Assembly: GCA_017527495.1 (NCBI GenBank)
Contig: JAFXPY010000016.1
Span: forward strand, 1-55,603
DNA: 55,603 nt
Direction of reading: 5' to 3'
DNA from: Paludibacteraceae bacterium
Lineage (GTDB): Bacteria; Bacteroidota; Bacteroidia; Bacteroidales; Paludibacteraceae
The translations under genes and the position numbers were made by a program. Under the pieces are notes generated by a model. It did not search any database. It worked only from the letters and a program-made list of their open reading frames with translations, and was not told where the DNA came from. Of the stretch, positions 34,433 to 43,823 are shown one piece after another (position 1 is the stretch's first letter; each line of letters opens with the position of its first letter).

Positions 34433-35299
34433 ATGAAAAACAAAATCCTCATATTATCACTCATTCTGCTCACGAGCTGCAACGGCAACTACGATATTGC
34501 CGGTATGTTCTATGGTCAAAGCCCACGCTCCGACGAAAGATTTGAAAACTCTATGACATATAATAACAGCCACGGCTATCCGACTATACATACACTTTCT
34601 GACACATATAAAGTCTATTATGGAACTGATATGCATGTTGACAGCACATGGCACAACACAACACAGTGGGTTACACTCTTGCGCAATGACACCGACTGCC
34701 CTTTCGGAATCATATTGGGAGACATCATCAACGCAAAAAACAATTTCAACAATTTTGATTCAGCCCTCGTATTCAACCCTCAAACTCAAAAAAAAGACAA
34801 ACCAATGTTCGCTACGGTTGGCAACCACGACCTCTATTATGGTCAGTGGAACGACTACCTTGAGCGATGGCACACATCAACATATTACATCACAGTAAAC
34901 ACACCCAACTTCAAAGACCTTTTCATTTGCATGGACTCCGGCGATGGCACATGGGGCAGAAAACAATTCGATTGGCTCAAAGATGTACTCAAAAATGCCC
35001 AATCACAAAATTTCCGACACATCACTATTTTCACACATACACACATTTTCAAACGCGACGGCTCGCAAGGTCACACAAGCAATTATGCACTTGAAGAAAC
35101 ATACGAAACACTCGACCTTTTGAGCGAATATAATGTAAAATGGTGCGTTTCCGGACACTGCCATAACCGCGACATCACCGACTTCAAAAAAACAAAATAT
35201 ATCATAGTTGACGCACTCGAAGAACACTACCCACAACCCGGATATATGATTGCCACCTTCAGCAACATACTCACATACGAACAAAGATTATTAAAGTGA
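34433..35299 (+). CDS. Metallophosphoesterase lipoprotein
   Basis: 288 residues from ATG 34433, which gives a lipoprotein signal (LSLILLTSCNG); an in-frame ATG 63 bp upstream would bury it. Calcineurin-like metal motifs: YYGTDMHVDS (D-x-H), GIILGDIINAKNN (GD), TVGNHDLYYG (GNHD), FTHTHIF and VSGHCHNRD (GH-x-H). So a two-metal phosphoesterase on the periplasmic side or cell surface is likely. The substrate is unknown. It is followed by short tandem repeats before the deacetylase gene. Confidence 0.88.
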   Translation: MKNKILILSLILLTSCNGNYDIAGMFYGQSPRSDERFENSMTYNNSHGYPTIHTLSDTYKVYYGTDMHVDSTWHNTTQWVTLLRNDTDCPFGIILGDIINAKNNFNNFDSALVFNPQTQKKDKPMFATVGNHDLYYGQWNDYLERWHTSTYYITVNTPNFKDLFICMDSGDGTWGRKQFDWLKDVLKNAQSQNFRHITIFTHTHIFKRDGSQGHTSNYALEETYETLDLLSEYNVKWCVSGHCHNRDITDFKKTKYIIVDALEEHYPQPGYMIATFSNILTYEQRLLK

Positions 35300-35321
35300 A
35301 AAGTGAAAGGTGAAAGGGAGT

Positions 35322-35357
35322 CAGAATACTCGGAATACTCAGAATACTCAGAATAAA
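35322..35357 (+). repeat. Four 9-bp direct repeats
   Basis: CAGAATACT, CGGAATACT, CAGAATACT and CAGAATAAA stand head to tail just before the deacetylase ATG at 35365. They follow three GTGAAA-like units at 35296-35316. They lie where the leader and start region of the next gene should be. Confidence 0.7.
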
Positions 35358-35364
35358 TGAACAA

Positions 35365-36639
35365 ATGATAAATTACATTGATTATATTATTGAATGGTTG
35401 CTTCAAGACCGTCTGTTGGCACAACAAGTAGTCTATTCCGCCAACGAAAAAGATTGGACAGGTAAAAAACTTGTTATCATACCATCAGACTTTTTTGATG
35501 ATGGTGTCTTTCTTACTCCCAAATCACTGCCGCAAGAAAGCAATACATTTATCAAGACAAGAGGACTTATTGATGGTATAGAAGACGATGTTTATCCCAA
35601 GATTCTCTATGGCTCAAACAAAATCACCAACAACGGCAAACAAACCATCATTGAAGCCGATGTCGTGGCAAGTACTTTTTTTCTCGTCACAAGGTACGAA
35701 GAACTACTCAATCCGAAACGCGACCAACACGGACGCTTTCCGGCCAACGAATCATACCTTTTCAAAAACGGCTACATCTGGCAACCTATCGTCGATCAGT
35801 ATGGCAACTACCTCCGCCAACTGCTCAATGCACCACTACTAACACACACAATCAGAACCATCAACCTCACTCACGATGTTGATACAATAGAATTCTACCG
35901 CCATTTGCGCGGCTTTGCAGGAGGCATAAAAAGAGGACAAATAAAACAAACTCTGCAAGCACAAAAACAACTCACCTCAGACCCGGCTTACACCTTTCCT
36001 TGGCTTATCGAACAGGACAAGCAAATCAAAAAAGCAAAACAAATCTATTTCATCAAAGCTGCACAAGAAAACAAAGGACATGACTACCCCGTCTATAACC
36101 TAATGGGACAAGACGCACAACAGCTCATTTTTCTACTCAACAGCAACAATATTGAAATCGGACTACATTGCAGCTATGCTTCGGCAGAAAACAATAATCT
36201 TATTATACAAGAAAAAAACAAACTGCAACAAGCGATAAACAAACAAGTCAGAAAATCACGCTTCCACTACCTCAGGACATGCCAACCTGACGACCTCCAA
36301 ACTTTAGCCGACATCGGTATAACCGACGATTATACTATGGGGTTTGCACAAATGGCAGGTTTCAGACTCGGCACATGCCGACCCATCAATTGGATTAACC
36401 CCAAAACACGCCAAGTCACTCCACTTGTTTTGCACCCTCTCACTGCTATGGACTGCTCCCTCTCCGATTATATGAAACTTGACGCCGACGACAGCTTCAA
36501 TTATGTGCGCGACCTAATCGACCAAATAGCTTATCAAAACGGAGAACTCAACCTCTTGTGGCACAACAGCGTTATCAACGACACCAACTATCATAAACAA
36601 CTCTACCAACGAATCATTGCCTACTTGAAAACCAAATGA
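35365..36639 (+). CDS. Polysaccharide deacetylase-like protein with N-terminal extension domain
   Basis: 424 residues, no signal peptide. The first about 165 residues form an extra domain (VVASTFFLVTRYEELL, KRDQHGRFPANESYLFKNG) found on a set of Bacteroidetes deacetylases. The NodB-like part follows: LTHDVDTIEF (the D-D/H metal motif), IEIGLHCSYAS, a R-x-H region (KSRFHYLRTC), FAQMAGFRLGTCRP and LLWHNSVI. It may remove acetyl groups from an intracellular glycan precursor or polysaccharide. Overlap of 4 bp with a GT4 glycosyltransferase supports a glycan-building unit. Confidence 0.78.
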   Translation: MINYIDYIIEWLLQDRLLAQQVVYSANEKDWTGKKLVIIPSDFFDDGVFLTPKSLPQESNTFIKTRGLIDGIEDDVYPKILYGSNKITNNGKQTIIEADVVASTFFLVTRYEELLNPKRDQHGRFPANESYLFKNGYIWQPIVDQYGNYLRQLLNAPLLTHTIRTINLTHDVDTIEFYRHLRGFAGGIKRGQIKQTLQAQKQLTSDPAYTFPWLIEQDKQIKKAKQIYFIKAAQENKGHDYPVYNLMGQDAQQLIFLLNSNNIEIGLHCSYASAENNNLIIQEKNKLQQAINKQVRKSRFHYLRTCQPDDLQTLADIGITDDYTMGFAQMAGFRLGTCRPINWINPKTRQVTPLVLHPLTAMDCSLSDYMKLDADDSFNYVRDLIDQIAYQNGELNLLWHNSVINDTNYHKQLYQRIIAYLKTK

Positions 36640-37835
36640 ATTTACAAAATAAAAATATAGTCATACTAACCGACCCTTTCGGCAAACCCCTATATGTACC
36701 AAGAATGCGTTTCTTGGCCGATTTCCTCACTCAAAAAGGCTATAATGTTGAGGTGTTTTCCGAATATATCGAACCAATCAACTTCCAACACTCTTACCCT
36801 ATAACTACTTATAAATTCAACACCTCAAAACTTTCATGGGCACTAAATAGCCTTCTGACTTTGCTGTTTGACTATAAAAACAAATGGTTCGCCCAAAAAG
36901 TGTGTAAAGCATGCGAAAACAAACAAATCGACATCGTTCTCGTTTCTACGAGCTACACCTTTCCGCTCTATGCCGGACAACAACTCGCCAAACAACACAA
37001 CGCACGACTAATCACCGACCTGCGCGACATCGCCGAACAGAGTGCCGACAATCAACTCATCAGCCACCAGCAATGGTACTTGAAACCTATAGCTAACTTA
37101 TATCGTCGGTTCAACATCAAGAGACGAAACAAAATAATCAAAACAGCAGATGCCATCACCACAATATCACCTTGGCATCAAGAATTTCTAAAAAAAATCA
37201 ACCTGCACACCTACCTTATATATAATGGCTACGACGAAAAAGAATTTTTTCCTGACCCACAACAAAATAAACAATTCTCAATAATCTATACCGGCAAAAT
37301 CTATTCTAACACAACACGCAACCCTCAACTCCTTTTTGAAGCCCTCGCTGAGATTATGCAAACAAATGACATACCTCAGTTGGAAATCAATTGGTATGTC
37401 GACAAAAAAGAACAAACAATAATCAAACAATGGGCTGAACACTACAACCTTAACAACATAATGAATTATCACGACTATGTTCCGAGAAATGAAATCAATC
37501 AATTAATCAATCAGGCAGCCATAGTATTGGTGTTGTCCAACATTGCCGACAACCAACATCAACACGGCATTATGACCACCAAATTCTATGAGGCCCTCGG
37601 TGCAAAACGCCCCATTTTGCTCGTCAGAAGCGATGAAGAATGCCTGGAAAAAATCATGATTGAAACCAATGCCGGATGCGCAGCACGCAACTCACAACAA
37701 GCCAAACAATTCATTACACAAATCTACAAAGAGTGGAAAACCAACAACGGCATTACTCTACAAAACAATCAATCGGAAAATTTCAATCGCACAGTACAAT
37801 CTGAAAAATTTATCAACATTTTCAATCAATTTTGA
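36636..37835 (+). CDS. Glycosyltransferase family 4 protein
   Basis: 399 residues, two Rossmann halves (GT-B). N-terminal: IVILTDPFGKPLYVPRMRFL with an acceptor-side loop; C-terminal donor side: IIYTGKIYSNTTRNPQLLFE, NIMNYHDYVPRNEINQLINQ and TKFYEALGAKRPILLV, the last carrying the E-x7-E-like region. It moves a sugar from a nucleotide donor to a surface-glycan acceptor in the cytosol. It begins in the stop of the deacetylase gene (ATGA). Confidence 0.85.
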   Translation: MNLQNKNIVILTDPFGKPLYVPRMRFLADFLTQKGYNVEVFSEYIEPINFQHSYPITTYKFNTSKLSWALNSLLTLLFDYKNKWFAQKVCKACENKQIDIVLVSTSYTFPLYAGQQLAKQHNARLITDLRDIAEQSADNQLISHQQWYLKPIANLYRRFNIKRRNKIIKTADAITTISPWHQEFLKKINLHTYLIYNGYDEKEFFPDPQQNKQFSIIYTGKIYSNTTRNPQLLFEALAEIMQTNDIPQLEINWYVDKKEQTIIKQWAEHYNLNNIMNYHDYVPRNEINQLINQAAIVLVLSNIADNQHQHGIMTTKFYEALGAKRPILLVRSDEECLEKIMIETNAGCAARNSQQAKQFITQIYKEWKTNNGITLQNNQSENFNRTVQSEKFINIFNQF

Positions 37836-37996
37836 GTTGAAAATATGTTAATAAGTTGTCAAAAACGTAAAACTTTCAAAACTTAATTTAAAAAAAGTTT
37901 CCCGAATAACTTTCACAAATGCCAACAAATCAAGTATGTAACATTTTTTAACACACAAAAAGTTGTCCAAAATGTACAACGTATTAATATTTGTTG

Positions 37997-38004
37997 TATC
38001 TTTG
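37997..38004 (+). promoter_or_regulatory. -7 box of the nrdD promoter
   Basis: TATCTTTG fits TAnnTTTG; I see no good -33 box at the normal distance, so an activator may be needed. TTTGCAGTGCAAA (38001-38013), a 6-1-6 palindrome, overlaps the box and the predicted start and could be an operator. Confidence 0.5.
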
Positions 38005-38016
38005 CAGTGCAAATTT

Positions 38017-38043
38017 AACGAGGATTATTACTCCTCGTTTTTT
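38017..38043 (+). promoter_or_regulatory. Terminator-like hairpin in the nrdD leader (possible attenuator)
   Basis: AACGAGGA (38017-38024), loop TTATTAC, TCCTCGTT (38032-38039), then T to 38043. It lies between the -7 box and the ATG at 38101, so it would be at the 5' end of the nrdD mRNA. Confidence 0.55.
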
Positions 38044-38100
38044 CACCCCCGAAATAACAAATTAAACCAACATAAACCCAAAAAACTTAAAAACAAAGTT

Positions 38101-40314
38101 ATGATTCTAACTGTAGAAAAACGTGACGGCCGTATCGTTGGATTCAACGAAGAGAAGATAGCCACAGCTATCCGCAAAGCCATGCTTCACACCGACAAAG
38201 GTGAGGACGAAGCCTTGATTCGTCAAATTACCGACCACATCAGTATTCATGGCGACAGCCAAATGACAGTAGAAAACATCCAAGACCTCGTTGAGGACGA
38301 GTTGATGAAATCTCGCAGAAAAGACGTTGCAAAAGTGTATATCGCCTACCGCAACCAACGCTCTATCGCGCGCAAAGCCAAAACACGCGATATGTTTGAG
38401 GAGATAATCAACATCAAAAACAACGACATCACGCGCGAGAATGCCAACATGAACGCTGACACACCTGCCGGCATGATGATGAAGTTCTCGTCGGAAACAA
38501 CAAAACCTTTTGTTGACGACTATCTGCTTTCTGAGGATGTTCTTGAAGCCGTGAACGGCAACTATCTGCACATTCACGACAAAGACTACTACCCGACCAA
38601 ATCGCTCACCTGCGTTCAGCACCCCTTAGACAAAATTCTCAAAGAGGGCTTTCAGGCAGGCCACTCTTCAAGCCGTCCGACAAAACGCATAGAGACAGCA
38701 TCCGTCATTGCTTGTATCTCTATGGAAACAGCTCAAAACGAGATGCACGGCGGACAAGCCATACCGGCTTTCGACTTCTATCTTGCCCCCTATGTTAGAA
38801 TGTCGTTTATTGAAGAAGTAAAGAAAATAGAGGAGTTTACAGGACAAAACTACTCACACCTCTACAACAAAGTGTTCGACGACTATTTGGCTAAACCTCT
38901 TGACAATCTCGAAGGCGATTTCCGTGTGCTGCAACAAGCCATCAACAAGACTGTCAATCGCGTACACCAAGCCATGGAAGCGTTCATTCACAATATGAAC
39001 ACCATCCACTCACGCGGTGGCAACCAAGTTGTTTTCAGCTCTATCAACTACGGTACAGACACTTCTGCTGAAGGACGCTGCATAATCAGAGAACTGCTCC
39101 GCTCAACATACGAAGGTGTCGGAAACGGCGAAACAGCAATATTCCCTATCCAAATATGGAAAAAGAAAAAAGGAGTCAGCTACCTGCCTACCGACCGCAA
39201 CTACGACCTATATAAATTCGCATGTGAGGTAACAGCAAAACGCTTCTTCCCTAACTACCTCAACCTCGATGCCACCTACAACCAACACGAGAAATGGGAC
39301 ATCAACGACCCTGAACGCTATAAATACGAAGTAGCAACAATGGGATGCCGCACACGCGTGTTTGAAAACCGATTCGGACCAAAAACATCTATCGGACGCG
39401 GTAACCTCTCGTTCTCTACAATAAATATTGTCAAACTGGCAATCGAATGTATGAACATCGAAAACAAACAAGATCGTATCGCTGCTTTCTTTGCCAAATT
39501 AGACAATATGCTCGAAATCACAGCCAAACAGCTGCACCAACGCTTTGAGTTCCAAAAAACAGCCTACGCAAAACAATTCCCGCTGCTCATGTCGAAACTC
39601 TGGATTGATTGCGACAAGCTCAAACCAAACGATACTATAGCTCCGGTCATCAACCAAGGAACTCTCGGTATAGGTTTTATCGGACTTGCTGAATGTCTTG
39701 TTGCACTCACAGGCAAACACCATGGCGAAAGCCCAGAAGCACAAGAACTTGGTCTCAAAATAGTAACCTACATGCGCGACCGTGCCAACGACTTCAGCGA
39801 ACGCTACCAACACAACTACTCCATCCTCGCAACACCGGCTGAAGGACTTTCAGGCAAATTCACCGCAAAAGACCAAAAAACATTCGGCAAAATTCCGGGA
39901 ATAACCGACCGCGACTACTACACCAACTCCAACCATGTACCTGTATATTACAAATGTTCAGCACGACACAAAGCCGAAATAGAAGCACCTTATCACCCAA
40001 TCACACGCGCAGGACACATCTTCTATGTTGAAATAGACGGCGACGCAACTCATAACCCTGAGGCTATAATGAAAATCGTCGATATGATGGACGAATACAA
40101 TATCGGTTACGGCTCCGTCAACCACAACAGAAACCGTTGCCTCGACTGCGGATATGAGGATGCACAAGAAGGACTCGAAGTATGCCCCGTTTGCGGAAGT
40201 AAAAACATCGACAAACTTCAACGCATCACAGGCTACCTCGTCGGAACAACCGACCGCTGGAACCACGGCAAACTCGCCGAATTACACGACCGCGTAACAC
40301 ATACTGAAGATTAA
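38101..40314 (+). CDS. nrdD: Anaerobic ribonucleoside-triphosphate reductase (class III)
   Basis: 737 residues from ATG 38101. An ATP-cone (EKRDGRIVGFNEEKIATAIR, about 4-95) precedes the PFL-like barrel. The C-terminal zinc site uses Cys680, Cys683, Cys695 and Cys698 (CLDCGYED, CPVCGSK). The glycyl-radical site RITGYLVGT has Gly711. It makes deoxyribonucleotides without oxygen and needs the radical-SAM activase NrdG, which is not the next gene here. The longer frame from 37963 is rejected because it runs through the promoter. A strong terminator follows. Confidence 0.96.
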   Translation: MILTVEKRDGRIVGFNEEKIATAIRKAMLHTDKGEDEALIRQITDHISIHGDSQMTVENIQDLVEDELMKSRRKDVAKVYIAYRNQRSIARKAKTRDMFEEIINIKNNDITRENANMNADTPAGMMMKFSSETTKPFVDDYLLSEDVLEAVNGNYLHIHDKDYYPTKSLTCVQHPLDKILKEGFQAGHSSSRPTKRIETASVIACISMETAQNEMHGGQAIPAFDFYLAPYVRMSFIEEVKKIEEFTGQNYSHLYNKVFDDYLAKPLDNLEGDFRVLQQAINKTVNRVHQAMEAFIHNMNTIHSRGGNQVVFSSINYGTDTSAEGRCIIRELLRSTYEGVGNGETAIFPIQIWKKKKGVSYLPTDRNYDLYKFACEVTAKRFFPNYLNLDATYNQHEKWDINDPERYKYEVATMGCRTRVFENRFGPKTSIGRGNLSFSTINIVKLAIECMNIENKQDRIAAFFAKLDNMLEITAKQLHQRFEFQKTAYAKQFPLLMSKLWIDCDKLKPNDTIAPVINQGTLGIGFIGLAECLVALTGKHHGESPEAQELGLKIVTYMRDRANDFSERYQHNYSILATPAEGLSGKFTAKDQKTFGKIPGITDRDYYTNSNHVPVYYKCSARHKAEIEAPYHPITRAGHIFYVEIDGDATHNPEAIMKIVDMMDEYNIGYGSVNHNRNRCLDCGYEDAQEGLEVCPVCGSKNIDKLQRITGYLVGTTDRWNHGKLAELHDRVTHTED

Positions 40315-40322
40315 TCTTTCAT

Positions 40323-40360
40323 AAATGAGGTTGCTTCAAACACTGAAGCAACCTCATTTT
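40323..40360 (+). terminator. Terminator of nrdD
   Basis: AAATGAGGTTGCTTCA (40323-40338), loop AACAC, TGAAGCAACCTCATTT (40344-40359): a perfect 16-bp stem with a T run at its base, 9 bp after the stop. Confidence 0.92.
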
Positions 40361-40389
40361 AACAATCTTTTCGCGAGCAAACTAACTCA

Positions 40390-41250
40390 ATGCTCTCTAT
40401 CCTTATTCCTACATACAACTATGACTGTAGCCGACTGATCAACGACCTTTGGCTACAATGCACAACTTCCGGCATAGATTTTGAAATTCTTGTTTGCGAC
40501 GACGGCAGCGCACAAGAATACTCAAAATCATTGTCTGCCATAAACCTACCTAACTATAAATTTGAAGCTCTGACCAACAATATTGGTAGAGCAAAGATAC
40601 GCAACCGATTAGCCCACAAAGCACAAGGCGAATGGTTGCTCTTCATTGATTGCGATGCTGAAATCAACGACAGCCAATTCATCAACAACTACAAAAAAAA
40701 TCTACAAGACAACACCGTACTCGTTGGAGGCACTGCCTACTACCCGCACAACGACAACCCTAACCATAGCCTCAGATGGACCTACGGAACAGAACGTGAA
40801 GGAAACAACAACTACAAAAAAAACTTCACCACATTCAACTTCGCAATACAACAACACATTTTCCTTAATATCCAATTCGACGAAACACTCACACAATACG
40901 GACACGAAGACACCGTATTCCAAATTATGCTTGAAAGAAACAACATCACAATCAAATTTATTGACAACCCTTTAGTACACTGCGGATTAGACGACAACAA
41001 AATCTATCTCGAAAAAATCAAAACAAGCAACAACAACCTGCTCGCTCTCTACCAAAGCGGCAAATACCCGGAACTACAACAACACTCAAAACTTCTCAAC
41101 ACCTATCTAAAACTAAAACAAAAACACTTCACACTTCTATTTAACCTATTCTACAAAATAATCAAACCACTCATCATCAAAAATCTCACAAGCACAAAAC
41201 CTAAAATCAAACTACTCGACATCTATAAATTGGGTGAACTATGTGCGTAA
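40390..41250 (+). CDS. Glycosyltransferase family 2 protein
   Basis: 286 residues, GT-A fold. LSILIPTYNYDCSRLINDL at the start, the nucleotide-sugar VCDDGS motif, NNIGRAKIRNRLAHKAQGEW, the metal-binding LLFIDCDAE (D-x-D), and RWTYGTEREG with YGHEDTVFQ as the catalytic E-D. It adds a sugar in the cytosol, probably to a surface glycan. The C-terminal 80 residues are basic and helical and may touch the membrane. It lies alone between the nrdD terminator and the lyase promoter. Confidence 0.88.
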   Translation: MLSILIPTYNYDCSRLINDLWLQCTTSGIDFEILVCDDGSAQEYSKSLSAINLPNYKFEALTNNIGRAKIRNRLAHKAQGEWLLFIDCDAEINDSQFINNYKKNLQDNTVLVGGTAYYPHNDNPNHSLRWTYGTEREGNNNYKKNFTTFNFAIQQHIFLNIQFDETLTQYGHEDTVFQIMLERNNITIKFIDNPLVHCGLDDNKIYLEKIKTSNNNLLALYQSGKYPELQQHSKLLNTYLKLKQKHFTLLFNLFYKIIKPLIIKNLTSTKPKIKLLDIYKLGELCA

Positions 41251-41319
41251 ATTGCACAATGAAACAAATAATTTCATTTTTTTAACAAATAATACACATA
41301 AAATGCAAAAAAAACATTG

Positions 41320-41327
41320 TATTTTTG
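41320..41327 (+). promoter_or_regulatory. -7 box of the pectate lyase gene
   Basis: TATTTTTG matches TAnnTTTG. The predicted start near 41331 leaves a leader of about 15 bases to ATG 41347. No convincing -33 box is seen, so activation by a regulator is possible. Confidence 0.5.
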
Positions 41328-41346
41328 CGTAATAATTGTAAAAGAT

Positions 41347-43788
41347 ATGAAAAAAAGTTTATTCACACTCTTCGCATGCATTCTAAGCATGTCAATATAT
41401 GCTGCAAATTTCTTCTGCAGCCCAATAGGTAACGGAAGCGGTAACTCATTCAACGACCCATGCTCATTTGCGGCAGGCGTAACCAAATTATCTGCCGGAG
41501 GCGACACTCTTTTCTGCCTCGAAGGGCAATACGACCTTACCGCCACAATCAATATCACCCTCGTCGGTTCAGCAGGGAAAAACATTGTTATTTGCAACTA
41601 TCCAAACCACAAACCTATCCTCGACTGGCGCCAGCAAGCCTACGGCAATAGAGGCATAGTTGTAAAATCCGGCTCACAATATCTCACCATAAAAGGCCTC
41701 ACTCTGCGCTATACAGGCAAAAATGCACTGCTCAACAACGGCTCTTACTGCACATTCGAAAATCTTGACGCCTACGGCAATGGCGATACCGGCATACAAA
41801 TGAAAGGAGGAGGAAACAACTATATCATCAACTGCGACTCGCACGACAATTTCGACTATCAACTCGGCAACACCAATGCAGCCGATTTCGGTGGTAATGC
41901 CGACGGCTTTGCCGACAAACAATTCACCGGCGATGCCAACACATACATCGGCTGCAGAGCATGGAACAACTCCGACGACGGATGGGACTTCTTCCAAAGA
42001 TATACCAACGGAACACCTATCATAATGCAAAACTGCATCTGCTACAACAACGGACCGGCTTTCTACAACATGACAAATCATGGCAGACTGCAGACTGACG
42101 ACTACTGGTTCAGCCAATTCAAAAACGGAATAACAGTAACACATAAAAACGGACAACAAGTGCAAGCCTCACTCGAAAAATACCCTAACATGGGCAACGG
42201 AAACGGATTCAAACTCGGCGGTGCCAACACCACAAACGACGTCAATCTCTACCAATGCCTCGCAGTGAAAAACACAGCACGAGGATTCGACCAAAACAAT
42301 AACTACGGCAAAATGGTCATCTACAACGGATCCGCCTATCTCAATGGTACTGACTACGGATTCAGCAACAACGGAGGCGGTCAAGTAACCATCATCAATA
42401 GCATCTCCTACACCAACTCACAAGACATCCGTATGAACAACACTCAAAGCAACAACTCATGGTCTGCCGACAACCTCAAACCAACAGAAGCCGACTTCAT
42501 AAGCATCGACACAACAGAAATTCTCTCACCACGCAATGCCGATTTCTCTCTGCCGGAAATACTCTTTATGCACCTACAACCCAACTCAAAATTTATTGAC
42601 GCCGGCGTAGATGTCGGACTGCCATATAATGGCAATGCACCTGACCTCGGATGCTATGAATACGGCTCAACAATCAATTATCCCGCCACACTCACATGCA
42701 CTACCGCCAACCTCACACAAGGTATCAAATTAGGCAATTCCATAGCCAACATAACACTGCAATGGGGAGGAAGCGCAACAGGAGCAACAACATCTGAACT
42801 CCCACAAGGACTCAACTCTACCATAAACAATGCCAACCAAACTATAACAATCAGCGGAACACCGCAAACAACAGGAACACTGCAATTCACAATAATGACA
42901 GAAGGCGGAACAAGTGAAGCAAAACAAACCGCCACAATAGTAGTGAAAGACAACTCTGCAATCGAAATAGGCTATGTAACTTTACCCGACAACAACGCCG
43001 ACAAACTCATCCTCAACCAACTCAATGCCAACCCGCTTTTCTCAACCAACATACTCGACGCAACAAGTACTAACAACAACTACGACCCCTACCAACTCAT
43101 CATCATATCACCCGTTCCAAGCAGTACGGCAGCAGCCATGCCGGCACTCAAAGGCATCGACAAACCTATGTTGCTGCTCAAACCATTCATGCTCAAAAAC
43201 ACCGTCTGGAATTGGGGTAACTCACAAAACACAGGCAACACCACAATGACCATCACACAGCCGGAACACCCAATATTCAAAAACATCACACTCAACGGCA
43301 ACCAACTGCAATGCTTCGATGCCGTCAACACAAACGGAGTAACATACATAGCCTCATGGTATAGCCAAACAGAACCTATACGCATAGCCACACCGGAGGG
43401 AGTTGAAGGCTCGGCAATAGCCGAAATACAACCTGGAACCGACATGAACGGAACAATAATCAACCAACGATTCTTGATGATAGGAGTGTCGGAATACAGC
43501 ACCGCCAACCTCACCACTCAAGCCCTACAACTCATCGAAAACGCATGCTACTACCTGCTCGGAAAAGACATACCCACTTCTACAATCACTGAACAACAAA
43601 ACGAAAACATAATCATCACTGAAAATACAATCTACGCTGAAAATGCAACACAAATGCAACTATTCGACACCACCGGCAGACTCATCGCCTCTACAAAAAA
43701 CAACACACTGCAAACTACCAATCTGCCCACCGGAATATACATCATCTCAATAAACCAAAACACATACAAAAAAATCAGAATCAAATAG
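41347..43788 (+). CDS. Family 9-like pectate lyase with Ig-like, ThuA-like and type IX sorting domains
   Basis: 813 residues from ATG 41347. Signal peptide (LFTLFACILSMSIYA); right-handed beta-helix about 20-430. Family PL9 Ca2+ ligands are in place: Asp186 (NADGFAD) and Asp210, Asp211, Asp214 (NNSDDGWDFF) have the same mutual spacing as Asp209/233/234/237 of Pel9A, and Lys289 in GNGFKLGG fits the catalytic Lys, after an insertion. Then come an Ig-like domain (about 440-535), a glutamine-amidotransferase/ThuA-like domain (about 540-740) and a Por-secretion domain (MQLFDTTGRLIAST, LPTGIYIISI) at the end. It should be exported by the type IX system and cut pectate. The start inside the promoter (41317) is rejected. 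Confidence 0.85.
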   Translation: MKKSLFTLFACILSMSIYAANFFCSPIGNGSGNSFNDPCSFAAGVTKLSAGGDTLFCLEGQYDLTATINITLVGSAGKNIVICNYPNHKPILDWRQQAYGNRGIVVKSGSQYLTIKGLTLRYTGKNALLNNGSYCTFENLDAYGNGDTGIQMKGGGNNYIINCDSHDNFDYQLGNTNAADFGGNADGFADKQFTGDANTYIGCRAWNNSDDGWDFFQRYTNGTPIIMQNCICYNNGPAFYNMTNHGRLQTDDYWFSQFKNGITVTHKNGQQVQASLEKYPNMGNGNGFKLGGANTTNDVNLYQCLAVKNTARGFDQNNNYGKMVIYNGSAYLNGTDYGFSNNGGGQVTIINSISYTNSQDIRMNNTQSNNSWSADNLKPTEADFISIDTTEILSPRNADFSLPEILFMHLQPNSKFIDAGVDVGLPYNGNAPDLGCYEYGSTINYPATLTCTTANLTQGIKLGNSIANITLQWGGSATGATTSELPQGLNSTINNANQTITISGTPQTTGTLQFTIMTEGGTSEAKQTATIVVKDNSAIEIGYVTLPDNNADKLILNQLNANPLFSTNILDATSTNNNYDPYQLIIISPVPSSTAAAMPALKGIDKPMLLLKPFMLKNTVWNWGNSQNTGNTTMTITQPEHPIFKNITLNGNQLQCFDAVNTNGVTYIASWYSQTEPIRIATPEGVEGSAIAEIQPGTDMNGTIINQRFLMIGVSEYSTANLTTQALQLIENACYYLLGKDIPTSTITEQQNENIIITENTIYAENATQMQLFDTTGRLIASTKNNTLQTTNLPTGIYIISINQNTYKKIRIK

Positions 43789-43823
43789 TTAAGTTGATCA
43801 ACGCATAAAACAAAATATTAACC

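Noticed and set aside
37963-38100. Longer nrdD start
   Set aside because: It runs through the promoter and leader hairpin, and the ATP-cone begins right at 38101.
38005-38100. A riboswitch in the nrdD leader
   Set aside because: Only one short hairpin is present; no known riboswitch core, such as a cobalamin B12 box, can be seen.
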